Source: Chloroflexota bacterium
GTDB taxonomy: Bacteria; Chloroflexota; Dehalococcoidia; Lucifugimonadales; Lucifugimonadaceae
Length of the DNA stretch: 64,000 bases
Direction of reading: 5' to 3'
Assembly: GCA_022564545.1 (NCBI GenBank)
Contig: JADFLG010000001.1
Coordinates: forward strand, 1-64,000
The notes under the pieces are model-generated. The model saw nothing but the letters and a program-made list of their open reading frames with translations. It made no database searches and had not been told where the DNA came from. The position numbers and the translations under genes are program-made. The stretch's first letter is position 1, and each line of letters opens with the position of its first letter. Positions 23,892-32,880 of the stretch are shown here, piece by piece.

Positions 23892-25784
23892 CTACGTCGC
23901 CGATTCCTGCGCGGCCTGCGTGGCCCGCTGGATCAACTCGTCGGGAATGTCGTCGAACGAGGCATAATTCATCGAGTACAGGTGGGCGTAGAGACCACCA
24001 AGTTCCATCAACTCGTCGTGGTGGCCCGTCTCGATAATCCTGCCGTCCTGCAGCACGATAATGCGGTCGGCGCTCCGGATAGTCGCCAGCCGGTGGGCGA
24101 TCACCATACCGGTGCGACCTTCCAACAACCGGTGAAGCGCCTGCTGAATCAGCATTTCGGTATACGAATCGATGCTTGCCGTCGCCTCGTCGAGGATCAG
24201 AATCTTGGCGTCCGCAACGATCGCCCGGGCGAACGAGATCAACTGACGCTGCCCGAGCGACAGGTTTCCACCCCGCTGCTCAAGCTCGGTCTCGTACCCG
24301 TCGGGAAGCTTCATGATGAACTCGTGTGCACCCACGGCCCGGGCAGCTTCGACAATACCTTCGCGGGTCGCATCGTCTTTTGCGTACTTGATGTTCTCGA
24401 AAATCGTGCCTGAGAACAGGAACGGCTCCTGCAGCACCATCGCCACCTGTTTGCCGAGCGAATCCAGCGTCACGTCCCGGACATCGTGGCCGCCGACCTT
24501 CACCGAGCCTTCCCAGACATCGTAGAAGCGGTGAAGCAGCGCCGTGGTCGAAGTCTTGCCGGACCCGGTCGGCCCAACCAGGGCCACCGTTTCACCGGGC
24601 TTCACCTTGAAACTAATGTCCTTCAGAATCGGCTGGTCTGGAAAATATCCGAACGTCACATTTTCGAACTCAATCGAGCCGTCGATGTCCTCAAGCACGA
24701 TGGCGTTTGGCTTGTCCTTGATATCGACCGGAACGTCGATCACCTCGAAAATTCGTTCACCGGAAGCCATTGCGCGCTGCAAAACGTTGTAGTGCATCGT
24801 CAGCGAGCGGATCGGGTCGAAGAACCGCTGCACGAACAGGACGAAGGCGACCATCACACCGGTTTCAATCGTTCCACCCAGCACAAAAAAGCCGCCCATG
24901 ACCACAACAATTGCCATCGCCGCACCCGTGAGAGTGTCGACGATCGGCAGCATCATCACACCGAGCTTGGAAGCCAGGTTTGCAGCGCGGAGGTTGTCCG
25001 AAGCCCGGATGTCGAAAAGGTCGTAGTTCACGTATTCGCGTGACATCCCCTGCACGACCCGGACGCCGTTGATGTTTTCGGCAAGCGCACCGCTCACAAT
25101 CGAAGACGTGACGCGGGCCCGCAGGAACGCACGCCTGGCGAAGGGCAGCCAGATGATCCGGACGATCAGCAGGGTCGGCAGGACGGCGAGGGTCATCAGG
25201 CCCAGCCGCCAGTCGAGCCAGACCATCGCCCCGATAATCCCGACCAGCAGCACCAGGTCACCAATGGCAAACACGGCCGTCTCGACGAATTCCTGCAGGG
25301 CGGCAACATCACCCTGCAGCCGCGACATCAGCTTCCCGATTTCGGTTTTGTCCATGAACGAGAGCGAAATCCGCTGAAGGTGCAGGTACATCGCACGGCG
25401 CATGTCGAACAGAATTCGTTCCGCTACCCGGCCGACGATCAATTCCTGAAAGAAGTTCGCAATGAAGTTAAATCCGACGGCGACAAGGAATACGATCACC
25501 AGCATTGCCAGTCTCGATCGATCGGGAGCGCCTTCAGATAGTGCTTCGTCATAGACGCTTTTGACGATCAACGGGAATGTTATTGACGAGACCGTGAATA
25601 CGAGCACGGCCGCGATCGCGACAAAAAGCAACTTCCTGTACACCGCGACGTACTTGATGAAGCGTCCGACGACCTGGCCGTTGAATGCCTCGCCAAACAC
25701 TTCCTCATCGGTGGTTGGTCCCCGGCGAATCGAAGCCTTCGGCGGGATTTCGTGGGTGCGCTCGCTGAACCGTCTGGTTGCCAT
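23892..25784 (-). CDS. ABC exporter, membrane plus ATPase fusion (subunit B)
   Basis: Half-transporter of 630 residues. An N-terminal extension of about 45 residues is followed by a six-helix membrane domain (about 45-345) and a C-terminal ATPase with Walker A GPTGSGKTST, signature LSLGQRQLISFARA and Walker B ILILDEATASID. The signature reads LSLGQ rather than LSGGQ. The previous gene on this strand ends on this start codon (they share base 25784), so the two halves are made together and likely form a heterodimer. Substrate (lipid, peptide or drug) unknown. Confidence 0.93.
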   Translation of the reverse strand: MATRRFSERTHEIPPKASIRRGPTTDEEVFGEAFNGQVVGRFIKYVAVYRKLLFVAIAAVLVFTVSSITFPLIVKSVYDEALSEGAPDRSRLAMLVIVFLVAVGFNFIANFFQELIVGRVAERILFDMRRAMYLHLQRISLSFMDKTEIGKLMSRLQGDVAALQEFVETAVFAIGDLVLLVGIIGAMVWLDWRLGLMTLAVLPTLLIVRIIWLPFARRAFLRARVTSSIVSGALAENINGVRVVQGMSREYVNYDLFDIRASDNLRAANLASKLGVMMLPIVDTLTGAAMAIVVVMGGFFVLGGTIETGVMVAFVLFVQRFFDPIRSLTMHYNVLQRAMASGERIFEVIDVPVDIKDKPNAIVLEDIDGSIEFENVTFGYFPDQPILKDISFKVKPGETVALVGPTGSGKTSTTALLHRFYDVWEGSVKVGGHDVRDVTLDSLGKQVAMVLQEPFLFSGTIFENIKYAKDDATREGIVEAARAVGAHEFIMKLPDGYETELEQRGGNLSLGQRQLISFARAIVADAKILILDEATASIDSYTEMLIQQALHRLLEGRTGMVIAHRLATIRSADRIIVLQDGRIIETGHHDELMELGGLYAHLYSMNYASFDDIPDELIQRATQAAQESAT

Positions 25785-27556
25785 TACGACGCGCCCCCCT
25801 CGTCGTCCAGTGGGTGGCTGTCTTCGCTCGGCCGGATCTGCAATTCGTAGAGATCGTTGTAGTGCCCGCCCAGTGCCAGCAGTTCGTCGTGGGTGCCGCG
25901 TTCCACGATCTTTCCCTCGTCGATGAAGAGGATTTCGTCCGCATGCATCAATGAACTGAGGCGGTGGGAAATGATGATGGTCGCACGGTCCTTCGTCAAT
26001 TCCGCCAGGGCGGCGCGGATACGCTGTTCGGTCGCCGCGTCGATAGCGGCCGTCGAATCGTCGAACACAATCAACCTGGGTTTCAGCATTATCGACCGTG
26101 CGATAGATAGCCGCTGGCGCTGCCCGCCTGAAAGCGAAACGCCACGCTCGCCGACCATCGTGTCGTACCCGCCCGGCAACCGCTCGATGTAGTCACCGAG
26201 CTGGGCGTACTGGGATGCCAGTTCCACGCGGTCGTCGGGCGCCCACGGGTCACCGTAGGCAACGTTGTGTTCGACTGAGGCTGTAAACAGGAACGTGTCC
26301 TGCTCGACAACGCCGACCGCCCTTCGCAGCGACTCGAGTTTTATGTCACGCAAGTCCTGACCATCGATCGTGATATACCCGTCGACCGGGTCGTAGAAGC
26401 GCGGTACCAGGTGGGCGATGGTCGATTTGCCACTGCCGGGAGGTCCGACGATGCCCACCGTATGGCCCGGCTGCACCTTGAAGGACACGCCGTTCAGCGT
26501 GTGTTCGCCCTCGTACCCGAAGCTCACATTGTGGAATTCGAGCACGCCCTCGGTGATCTCAAGGTCCTTTGCGCCCGGTTTGTCCTGAATGTCGGGCTCA
26601 AGGTCGAGCACGGAAAACAACCGGCCCCCCGACGCCGCGCCGCGGGCATAGCCGTTCACCATCATTCCGATCTGGCGGACCGGTTGCAGCAAGATGCTCA
26701 TGAATGCCAGGAACTGGGTCAAACCCCCGGCAGTCATCTCTCCATCGATCACTCGTAGACCGCCGACCCAGAGCACCGCCGCCATCGCCAGCATGAACGC
26801 CAGGCTCATTAGCGAAATGTTCGTTGCGCGAATCCCGACCTGGATGTTTGCGAGTGACAGCGCTTCGTTCGAAGCGCCGTCGAATTTCATCATCTCGTGC
26901 TTTTGGGATGCAAATGCCCGTACCACGCGTATTCCGCCGAGGTTCTCGTCCATCACCTTGGTAAGCGAAGAGAGTTTTTCCTGGAGCGAGTACCAGTTAG
27001 ACCGCAGGCGCAGACGTGCAACAGTCGCCCGCCATGCAACGAACGGCACGAAACTCAGGCTGATCAGTCCGAGCTGCAGGTCTTTGGTCAGCATCAGGTA
27101 CATACCGGTGCCGATCAAAACGACGAGGAAAACTGAGCGCAGCAGGGCCGTCTGTACGAACATGCGGACACCTTCGACATCGAGGATGCCGCGCGTGATC
27201 AGGTCTCCCGTGTGCACGCCGGCGTGGTAGCTAAACGACAGCCGCTGCAACTTCTCGTAGTACAGCATGCGCAGTTCATACCCGATGTGCTGACCGATCG
27301 ATTCGCCCATGTAGTTCTGGACCATGGCCGAGAAGCCGCGTCCGACAGACACCGCAAACAGGAGAATTGCGGTAAGGACGAGCGCATCTTTCGCTCTGGC
27401 GTCGGCGTCGCCAAACAGGTTGTTTGCGGTGTCGACGGCGTTGCCGATCAGGATGGGAATCGCAAGCTGGAAACCGGCGGCGAAGAATATGGCGACGAGT
27501 CCAATCGCCAGTCGCCACCTGTAATGCAGCGCCATGCGCGTGATGCGCACATACAC
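25784..27556 (-). CDS. ABC exporter, membrane plus ATPase fusion (subunit A)
   Basis: Half-transporter of 590 residues with a six-helix domain beginning MALHYRWRLAIGLVAIFFA. The ATPase has Walker A GPPGSGKSTI, signature VSLSGGQRQRLSIARS and Walker B LIVFDDSTAAID. The residue after the Walker B aspartate is Asp instead of Glu, the hallmark of the degenerate catalytic site in heterodimeric exporters. Its partner has the normal Glu but an altered signature. That asymmetry supports a TM287/288-like heterodimer. Confidence 0.93.
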   Translation of the reverse strand: MYVRITRMALHYRWRLAIGLVAIFFAAGFQLAIPILIGNAVDTANNLFGDADARAKDALVLTAILLFAVSVGRGFSAMVQNYMGESIGQHIGYELRMLYYEKLQRLSFSYHAGVHTGDLITRGILDVEGVRMFVQTALLRSVFLVVLIGTGMYLMLTKDLQLGLISLSFVPFVAWRATVARLRLRSNWYSLQEKLSSLTKVMDENLGGIRVVRAFASQKHEMMKFDGASNEALSLANIQVGIRATNISLMSLAFMLAMAAVLWVGGLRVIDGEMTAGGLTQFLAFMSILLQPVRQIGMMVNGYARGAASGGRLFSVLDLEPDIQDKPGAKDLEITEGVLEFHNVSFGYEGEHTLNGVSFKVQPGHTVGIVGPPGSGKSTIAHLVPRFYDPVDGYITIDGQDLRDIKLESLRRAVGVVEQDTFLFTASVEHNVAYGDPWAPDDRVELASQYAQLGDYIERLPGGYDTMVGERGVSLSGGQRQRLSIARSIMLKPRLIVFDDSTAAIDAATEQRIRAALAELTKDRATIIISHRLSSLMHADEILFIDEGKIVERGTHDELLALGGHYNDLYELQIRPSEDSHPLDDEGGAS

Positions 27557-27850
27557 ACCTGCCGATCTCGATCCTTCGACAGGTCTTGACGATGTGCCGG
27601 CAGCTTTGCCTGCCGGTGCAACCTCGCTTATAGCCGTAATGAACCCTCCGCGTTATCAAGTCACAGCAAATAAGCATCGCGCAGAGAGGATTAGTTTGCG
27701 CACCGGTTCAAACACGAATTTTCATCACTGTGCAGGGCTGCAGGCGATTCGCGATAAACTCGGTGCAATCTATTATCCTCAGTGGTGGTCAAAGTAATGG
27801 AACTTTGACGAGCCCCGTCGCTGTCCTGACCGGCGCGGCGATCCGAATTC
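27557..27850. other. Divergent promoter region
   Basis: Lies between the ABC exporter pair (minus) and the acetyltransferase (plus). A 7-bp hairpin CCGGCAG/CTGCCGG is near 27594-27613. No gene is visible. Promoters for both directions should be here, but I cannot pick them with confidence. Confidence 0.5.
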
Positions 27851-28771
27851 ATGACCCTTTCCGATCCCGAAAACATGGTCGCAGGCGCGCTTTCCGATCT
27901 CGAATCGGGCAACGCAATGAGCGATTCAAAATCCGCAGGCTCAACGCGATCGCCGAAGGGCCCGGCCAGGAACGAATATTCGGTTCGCCCCGCCACGGCG
28001 GGCGATGCCGCGATGCTCGAGAGTATTGAACGCGAGGCGTTTCCCGGTCTGACGCCCGTCACGCGCATTTCACACGATCTCACACGCGAAAACGGGCTTT
28101 ACCTTGCCGCGGTCCGAAAGTGGCACCCCGACGACAAACAGATGGGTCCGAGGTTCGCGATTGCGACCAGGGCCGAAAAGGAAGACGAACGCTTCACGGC
28201 CCGTGTGAAACGGAACCTCGACAGGTTCCTGCTCGATTATGTGAGCCGGCCGAAGCTGCCGCCCGACTACATTGCCGGGTTCGCCGGCCTCTGGTTCGTG
28301 CTCGACGAAGCCCACGTTGTGGTGATCGGTCTGAGGGAAGTCGACCGCAGCAAAGGCATTGGCGAACTGCTCCTTATCAGCGGCATTGAACAGGCTGTGG
28401 AGAACGGTTCCCGAGTGGTAACACTGGAGGTTCGCAAATCTAACTCGGTGGCGATCGAGCTGTACAGGAAATACGGGTTCCAGGAAGTGGGACTGCGCCG
28501 CAGGTACTACTCCGACGACGGGGAAGATGCGGTAATAATGACCACCCCCCCGGTGCAAAGCGACGACTTCCAGGCGCACTTCACGCGTCTGGTTGAGCAA
28601 CATGCCGCAAAATGGGGATGGGTGGCACGTCCGGGTTACAGTGGTCCCGAAGAACCTCAGGATGGAGAATCCGAAAATCTCGAAGGGCCCGGAGACTCTG
28701 AAGGCTCTCTGCACGACGACCCGGACGAGCCAGAAATTCCCGGACAGGGTGAAGCCCCGACCGGCGGCTAG
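27851..28771 (+). CDS. GNAT acetyltransferase with acidic C-terminal tail (RimI-like)
   Basis: The GNAT domain starts YSVRPATAGDAAMLESIERE at about residue 38 and runs to about residue 230. Acetyl-CoA loop DRSKGIGELLLISGIEQA and the final motif NSVAIELYRKYGFQEVGLR followed by RRYY are RimI-like, consistent with N-alpha-acetylation of a ribosomal or other protein. A ~50-residue insert between the first strands is unusual. The last ~50 residues are Glu/Asp/Pro/Gly-rich and probably disordered. An ATG at 27917 is an alternative start that would remove a non-conserved leader. Confidence 0.83.
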   Translation: MTLSDPENMVAGALSDLESGNAMSDSKSAGSTRSPKGPARNEYSVRPATAGDAAMLESIEREAFPGLTPVTRISHDLTRENGLYLAAVRKWHPDDKQMGPRFAIATRAEKEDERFTARVKRNLDRFLLDYVSRPKLPPDYIAGFAGLWFVLDEAHVVVIGLREVDRSKGIGELLLISGIEQAVENGSRVVTLEVRKSNSVAIELYRKYGFQEVGLRRRYYSDDGEDAVIMTTPPVQSDDFQAHFTRLVEQHAAKWGWVARPGYSGPEEPQDGESENLEGPGDSEGSLHDDPDEPEIPGQGEAPTGG

Positions 28772-28773
28772 CC

Positions 28774-29577
28774 TCAGCTTTGTGGGATGACGAAGAAGAA
28801 AAACACCAGAATCGCGGCGAGAGACAGGCTGACGGCCCACGTTGCCCATTGCCTTTGGACGGATTTGAAGTGTTCCACTGAACGCCACTTTTTACCACGC
28901 CACGCCAGTTCGTTTCCACGAAATCCCAAAAACACACTCGCACAAATCACGACGATCAGGCGGATCGGGACCGGCAAGAACGCTGCACCAAACAGCAGTG
29001 CGGTAAACGGCACTCCTGAAAATATGCCCCAGATGGGGGTCACCAGGAACGCTGCCCAGTTCCACCGTTTTATCTCCCGGGGAACCTCCGCACCCTTCAT
29101 CCCCGAAGTGTTCGCCACCGGTTCATCGGACGTCGCCGGGCCGTCCGCCGCTGGCGCAGGCCCGCCTCTGGAACCTGGCCCCGCACCGGACAACGAACCA
29201 GATGCCGGTCCGCGTAAATCGGTCCGTTCGTCTTTCGGTTCTCTTACAGGCGCCGGCACAGAGATCGGGTTGAGATCAGCCTGGTATGTGCTGGCAGTCC
29301 GTGCGGCCTTTGCCTGCGCCGCGGGTGATATTCGAACCGCATCGTTCATCTCGGTGCCGCACACCCAGCAGTACACCGCACGAGTGTTGTTCGCGCCACC
29401 GCACCTGGCGCACGAAACGAGCCCCGCGGGCGAAGCGGTGTCGGTGTCGACCGCGATCAGCCGCTCACCACAGCGAGTGCACGAATAGCCGTCCCCTGCG
29501 TTTTCGGTCCCGCAGTGGCTGCAAAACATGTGATCGTCACCGATCGTCTGATCTATTTCGTCTGATTGATCTGGCAT
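28774..29577 (-). CDS. Zinc-ribbon membrane protein
   Basis: The 267-residue protein opens with two zinc ribbons: CSHCGTENAGDGYSCTRCGE near residue 18 and CARCGGANNTRAVYCWVCG near 55. A low-complexity Pro/Gly/Ala linker follows (about 100-160). The C-terminal hydrophobic part has three likely membrane segments (WAAFLVTPIWGIFSGV, then LFGAAFLPVPIRLIVVICAS, and one at the end) of the kind seen in proteins that pair a ribbon with a small membrane domain. Function unknown. It converges on the acetyltransferase gene, whose stop is 2 bases away. Confidence 0.7.
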   Translation of the reverse strand: MPDQSDEIDQTIGDDHMFCSHCGTENAGDGYSCTRCGERLIAVDTDTASPAGLVSCARCGGANNTRAVYCWVCGTEMNDAVRISPAAQAKAARTASTYQADLNPISVPAPVREPKDERTDLRGPASGSLSGAGPGSRGGPAPAADGPATSDEPVANTSGMKGAEVPREIKRWNWAAFLVTPIWGIFSGVPFTALLFGAAFLPVPIRLIVVICASVFLGFRGNELAWRGKKWRSVEHFKSVQRQWATWAVSLSLAAILVFFFFVIPQS

Positions 29578-29714
29578 ATATGGATAAGTTTAGAGATGTT
29601 GACGCAATAATGCCGTGGTTCGCACCTTGAGTTGGGGCCGAGTGTGACACCCGGCACCGGGGTTACGAGTGCAGATAACGACCGGGATTTCCAGGATTCA
29701 GGTTTTGAGAACAA

Positions 29715-30626
29715 CTACAGGTCTGAAACGTCCAGGTCGAGCGCCTGCAGCAAGTCGTCAAGCTCAGCGCGAGTCGCGTCGTCAATTACCGGGCTTGGCG
29801 GTCGGACGTATGCAGTATCGATCAGGCCACGGCGCTTGATGATCTCCTTCCGGATGGCGAGGCCGATCCCCACCGAGTTTTCATATCGAATCAGCGGCAA
29901 CCATGAGTAGAAAATACTTCTAGCCCGTTCCGCGTCGCCCGCGGCAATATATTTGTGAACGGCCACAAGGACCTCGGGGTAGGCGAACCCGGTCATCGTG
30001 CCGATCGCTCCCCGCCGGAGTTCCTCAAACAGGAAAGCTCCCCCAAGCCCCCCGAAAATGCCCATGCTCCCACCGGTCGACTCGATCACGCGCGTAATCT
30101 TTTGCGGAGTCGGTGGGTCTTCCAGTTTCAGGTATTTTGCATCCGGCAGCTCCTCGTGCAACCTGGCGATAAACGCCGGGTCAAGGTAGACCCCTGTCTG
30201 GTCTGGCAGGTCCTGTACAACAATCGGGATCCGGGTCACCTCCTGCGCTGCCGCGTAGTAGGCGTAGGTCGACCCGGGATTCGGTTTTGCCATTCTGGCC
30301 GGGGCGACCATCACCGCAGTTGCACCGGCCGACTGGGCGTCCTGCACCCTGACGGCCAGCGCTCGCCCGCTCTCGGCACTAACACCCACAGTTACCGTTA
30401 CATCGTCCCTGGCGGCAGCGACCACAGCATCAATGATCGGCCCCCGCTCCGAATCGGTCAGCCGGTGGGCCTCCCCCATCACGCCGAGCGTCACTACTCC
30501 GGTGCAACCGGCCCTCTTAGCGCAGTCGACCAGTCGCGAGAACGCCGCCGTGTCGATATTGCCGTTTGCATCGAATGGTGTGGGCAGCATGAAATGAATG
30601 CCGTCCAGTTCCCTGTTTGCCGTCAA
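29715..30626 (-). CDS. DapA-family aldolase (dihydrodipicolinate synthase-like)
   Basis: TIM-barrel lyase of the DHDPS/NAL family, 303 residues. The N-terminal LPTPFDANGNID and GVVTLGVMGEAHRLTDSER are family motifs. The Schiff-base lysine is most likely the one in AKYLKLEDPP near residue 165. It differs clearly from the biosynthetic DapA at 62789, which lies in a lysine operon, so this paralogue probably acts on another 2-oxo acid. TTG start, with GGGGGAG a few bases upstream. Divergent from the sulfite/nitrite reductase leader. Confidence 0.88.
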   Translation of the reverse strand: MTANRELDGIHFMLPTPFDANGNIDTAAFSRLVDCAKRAGCTGVVTLGVMGEAHRLTDSERGPIIDAVVAAARDDVTVTVGVSAESGRALAVRVQDAQSAGATAVMVAPARMAKPNPGSTYAYYAAAQEVTRIPIVVQDLPDQTGVYLDPAFIARLHEELPDAKYLKLEDPPTPQKITRVIESTGGSMGIFGGLGGAFLFEELRRGAIGTMTGFAYPEVLVAVHKYIAAGDAERARSIFYSWLPLIRYENSVGIGLAIRKEIIKRRGLIDTAYVRPPSPVIDDATRAELDDLLQALDLDVSDL

Positions 30627-30777
30627 GTTGGAACTCCCCCGGCCGTTATCGGAAATTGCCTGATATTCGTAGCGAACCAGCGTATGGTGATCTCGTTACA
30701 GACACGGCGCAAGTAATGCTCGACCAACAATCAGAGCGACCCGAAAGCCACATACGCGCCATCGATGGTTCACAATT

Positions 30778-30786
30778 TGCTAAAAT
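30778..30786 (+). promoter_or_regulatory. Extended -10 promoter of the reductase leader
   Basis: TGCTAAAAT at 30778-30786 fits the TGnTAnnnT extended -10 pattern; there is no good -35. The expected start of transcription is about 30792-30795, at or beside the leader-peptide ATG. The transcript would therefore be leaderless or nearly so. Confidence 0.5.
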
Positions 30787-30794
30787 CCAAACAT

Positions 30795-30842
30795 ATGAAG
30801 AACGCACACCGGCTTCTCGACTGCATTTGTACTGGCCGCTAG
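30795..30842 (+). CDS. 15-residue Cys-containing leader peptide
   Basis: ATG to TAG frame encoding MKNAHRLLDCICTGR. Codons 10 and 12 are cysteine (TGC at 30822, TGT at 30828), directly upstream of alternative RNA stems and a sulfite/nitrite reductase gene. Short leaders with a basic-Leu-Asp segment and C-terminal cysteines before sulfur-assimilation genes are known in Actinobacteria. The position and content point to a ribosome-stalling sensor of charged tRNA-Cys. Translation itself is inferred. Confidence 0.65.
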   Translation: MKNAHRLLDCICTGR

Positions 30843-30844
30843 GA

Positions 30845-30906
30845 CGGGGTGTACATTCGCGCTTGAGTGATTTGACCCCGCCCACCAACGAGTTAGCGGG
30901 GTTTTT
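30845..30906 (+). promoter_or_regulatory. Transcription attenuator: antiterminator and terminator stems
   Basis: Terminator: ACCCCGC (30875-30881) pairs with GCGGGGT (30896-30902), followed by TTTTT at 30902-30906. Antiterminator: CGGGGT at 30845-30850, three bases after the leader stop codon, can pair instead with ACCCCG at 30875-30880. A ribosome held at the Cys codons would leave 30845-30850 free and favour read-through. One that reaches the stop would cover it and allow termination. Confidence 0.65.
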
Positions 30907-30976
30907 CTATTGGGACAGGCAATCAATTTCCAACCCCCTCCAGAAGAACGATTCATAGAAAAAGAGGTTCCTGACG

Positions 30977-32767
30977 GTGACCACCAGTAGTGTTAGTGCA
31001 AGGGACTGGGTCCCGAATCCAGATAGCGCCGGTGTCCTGAAGATCGACGGTCCCGAACTCGCCAACTTCGAAGACCAGGTAAAGCTGTTCCAGGCCGGCG
31101 AAAAGGACGAGATCGAATTCCTGCGGTTCCGGCTTCGCCAGGGCGTGTACGGCCAGCGGCAGCCCGACCTCCAGATGATTCGAGTAAAGATCCCGTTTGG
31201 CGGTGTGACTGCCGATCAGATGGACGTCCTTGGCGAAGTGGCCGAGAAATACACTCCGCTGAAAAAAGGCCACATCACGACTCGCGAAAACATTCAGTAC
31301 CACCACGTCCCGCTGGCCGAGACGCCGGAGTTGCTGCGCCTCCTCGGCGATACCGGTCTCTCGACCCGGGAAGCCTGCGGAAACACGGTTCGAAACGTCG
31401 TGGCCCACCCTTCGGCAGGTGTTTCCAAAGACGAAGTATTCGATGTGACCCCGTACTCGGTAGCTTATTCCCGCTACTTCCTGCGGCACCCAACCACGCA
31501 GAACATGCCCCGGAAGTCGAAGACGGCTTTCTCCGGTTCGGAATTGGACGAGGCGATGGTGCTAATGCACGACGTCGGCCTGGTCGCCAGGGTCCGGGAC
31601 GGCAAGCGTGGATTCAAGATCGTCATTGGCGGCGGCCTGTCCACGAAAGCAATAATGGCGAAGACCCTGAGCGAGTTCGTGCCGGTCGAAGATTTCCTCA
31701 TCCACTGTGAAGCGGTCCTCCGTATCTTCAACCGGCAGGATGAAGAGCGGAAGAGCATCATGAAGGCCCGCATCAAGTTCACGGTCGAACGACTCGGAAT
31801 CGAGAAGTTCCGCGAAATGGTCGATGAAGAGCTTCGTGGCGAGTGGGCGAAAAAGCAGATCGACCTCGACTCCCTGATGTTTATCGACGATGAAGAGGCC
31901 GACGCTCCCGGCGTTCCGGCCAATGCGACCCCAGAGCCGAACGACGATGCTGCATATAGCGAGTGGAAACGGACCAGCGTCGTCGAGCAGCGACAGGATG
32001 GCTTCAGCATGGTGTACGTCCGTGTCGAACGCGGCGACATTTATGCTAACCAGTGGTCCCAACTTGCCGACGTCGCACGCACGTTCGCCGGCGGCCGGGC
32101 CCGCGTCGACCAGCAGCAAAACCTGGTCTATCGCTGGGTCCGCAACGAATCGCTTTACGATATCTACCAGGCACTCGGTGCAATCGGCTTCAGCGTGGCT
32201 GGCCGGGAGACCATCCGCGACATCGTGACCTGCCCGGGCACCGACTCCTGCAAGCTGGGTATTACATCTTCGATGGGCCTCAACAAGGCGCTCGGTGAAG
32301 CCATCGACGCGATGGGCGATATCGACCCGCTGGTCGAAAAGATGCACATCAAGGCAAGCGGTTGCCCGAACTCGTGCGGCCAGCACCACCTTGCCAGCAT
32401 CGGGTTCCACGGCGCTGTGATGAAGGGTCCCGGAGGCCAGGTCCCGGCATACGAGTTGTTTCTTGGCGGACGTTCGACAGAAGCGGGCGGCACCAAGATC
32501 GGCACCCGTGTCAGGGCCCGAATTCCCGCCAGGCGCGCACCAGAAGCCCTCAAGTCGATCATCGACACATACGTTGCGAACCGCAAGGAGGGTGAGGTGT
32601 TTGCCGACTTCATCGAACGCTTCGGTGTCGATCACTTTGAGGAAGTGTTCGGCAAGATGAAGCAGGAAGTCGGCCCGCTCGACCGGGACCACATTCAGAC
32701 CTACATGGACTGGGGAAAAACCGTGGTCTACAAGCTGGAACGCGGCGAGGGCGAGTGCGCGGTCTAG
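30977..32767 (+). CDS. Ferredoxin-dependent sulfite/nitrite reductase
   Basis: Siroheme enzyme that reduces sulfite to sulfide (or nitrite to ammonia) with six electrons from ferredoxin. At 596 residues it contains both halves of the duplicated fold. Siroheme/4Fe-4S cysteines are in CPGTDSCKLG near residue 418 and CPNSCGQHH near 463. Arg/Lys residues that bind the anionic substrate are in KKGHITTRENIQYHH. GTG start with AAAGAGG 9 bases upstream. The Cys-codon leader upstream favours sulfite as the physiological substrate. Sequence alone does not settle NirA versus Sir. Confidence 0.92.
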   Translation: MTTSSVSARDWVPNPDSAGVLKIDGPELANFEDQVKLFQAGEKDEIEFLRFRLRQGVYGQRQPDLQMIRVKIPFGGVTADQMDVLGEVAEKYTPLKKGHITTRENIQYHHVPLAETPELLRLLGDTGLSTREACGNTVRNVVAHPSAGVSKDEVFDVTPYSVAYSRYFLRHPTTQNMPRKSKTAFSGSELDEAMVLMHDVGLVARVRDGKRGFKIVIGGGLSTKAIMAKTLSEFVPVEDFLIHCEAVLRIFNRQDEERKSIMKARIKFTVERLGIEKFREMVDEELRGEWAKKQIDLDSLMFIDDEEADAPGVPANATPEPNDDAAYSEWKRTSVVEQRQDGFSMVYVRVERGDIYANQWSQLADVARTFAGGRARVDQQQNLVYRWVRNESLYDIYQALGAIGFSVAGRETIRDIVTCPGTDSCKLGITSSMGLNKALGEAIDAMGDIDPLVEKMHIKASGCPNSCGQHHLASIGFHGAVMKGPGGQVPAYELFLGGRSTEAGGTKIGTRVRARIPARRAPEALKSIIDTYVANRKEGEVFADFIERFGVDHFEEVFGKMKQEVGPLDRDHIQTYMDWGKTVVYKLERGEGECAV

Positions 32768-32807
32768 GTCGCACGAGCTGGCCCGGATCGAAACCAATTA
32801 GAAGCGA

Positions 32808-32843
32808 AAATCGGGCGGCTGCTTTACTGCAGCCGCCCGATTT
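32808..32843. terminator. Strong bidirectional terminator
   Basis: A 15-bp stem AAATCGGGCGGCTGC (32808-32822) / GCAGCCGCCCGATTT (32829-32843) with loop TTTACT, 41 bases after the reductase stop and 38 before the stop of the convergent membrane-protein gene. A/T-ended arms serve both strands. Confidence 0.85.
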
Positions 32844-32880
32844 GGTTTGTGCGTCAATCAGAACCCGATCGGCGCCCGCG

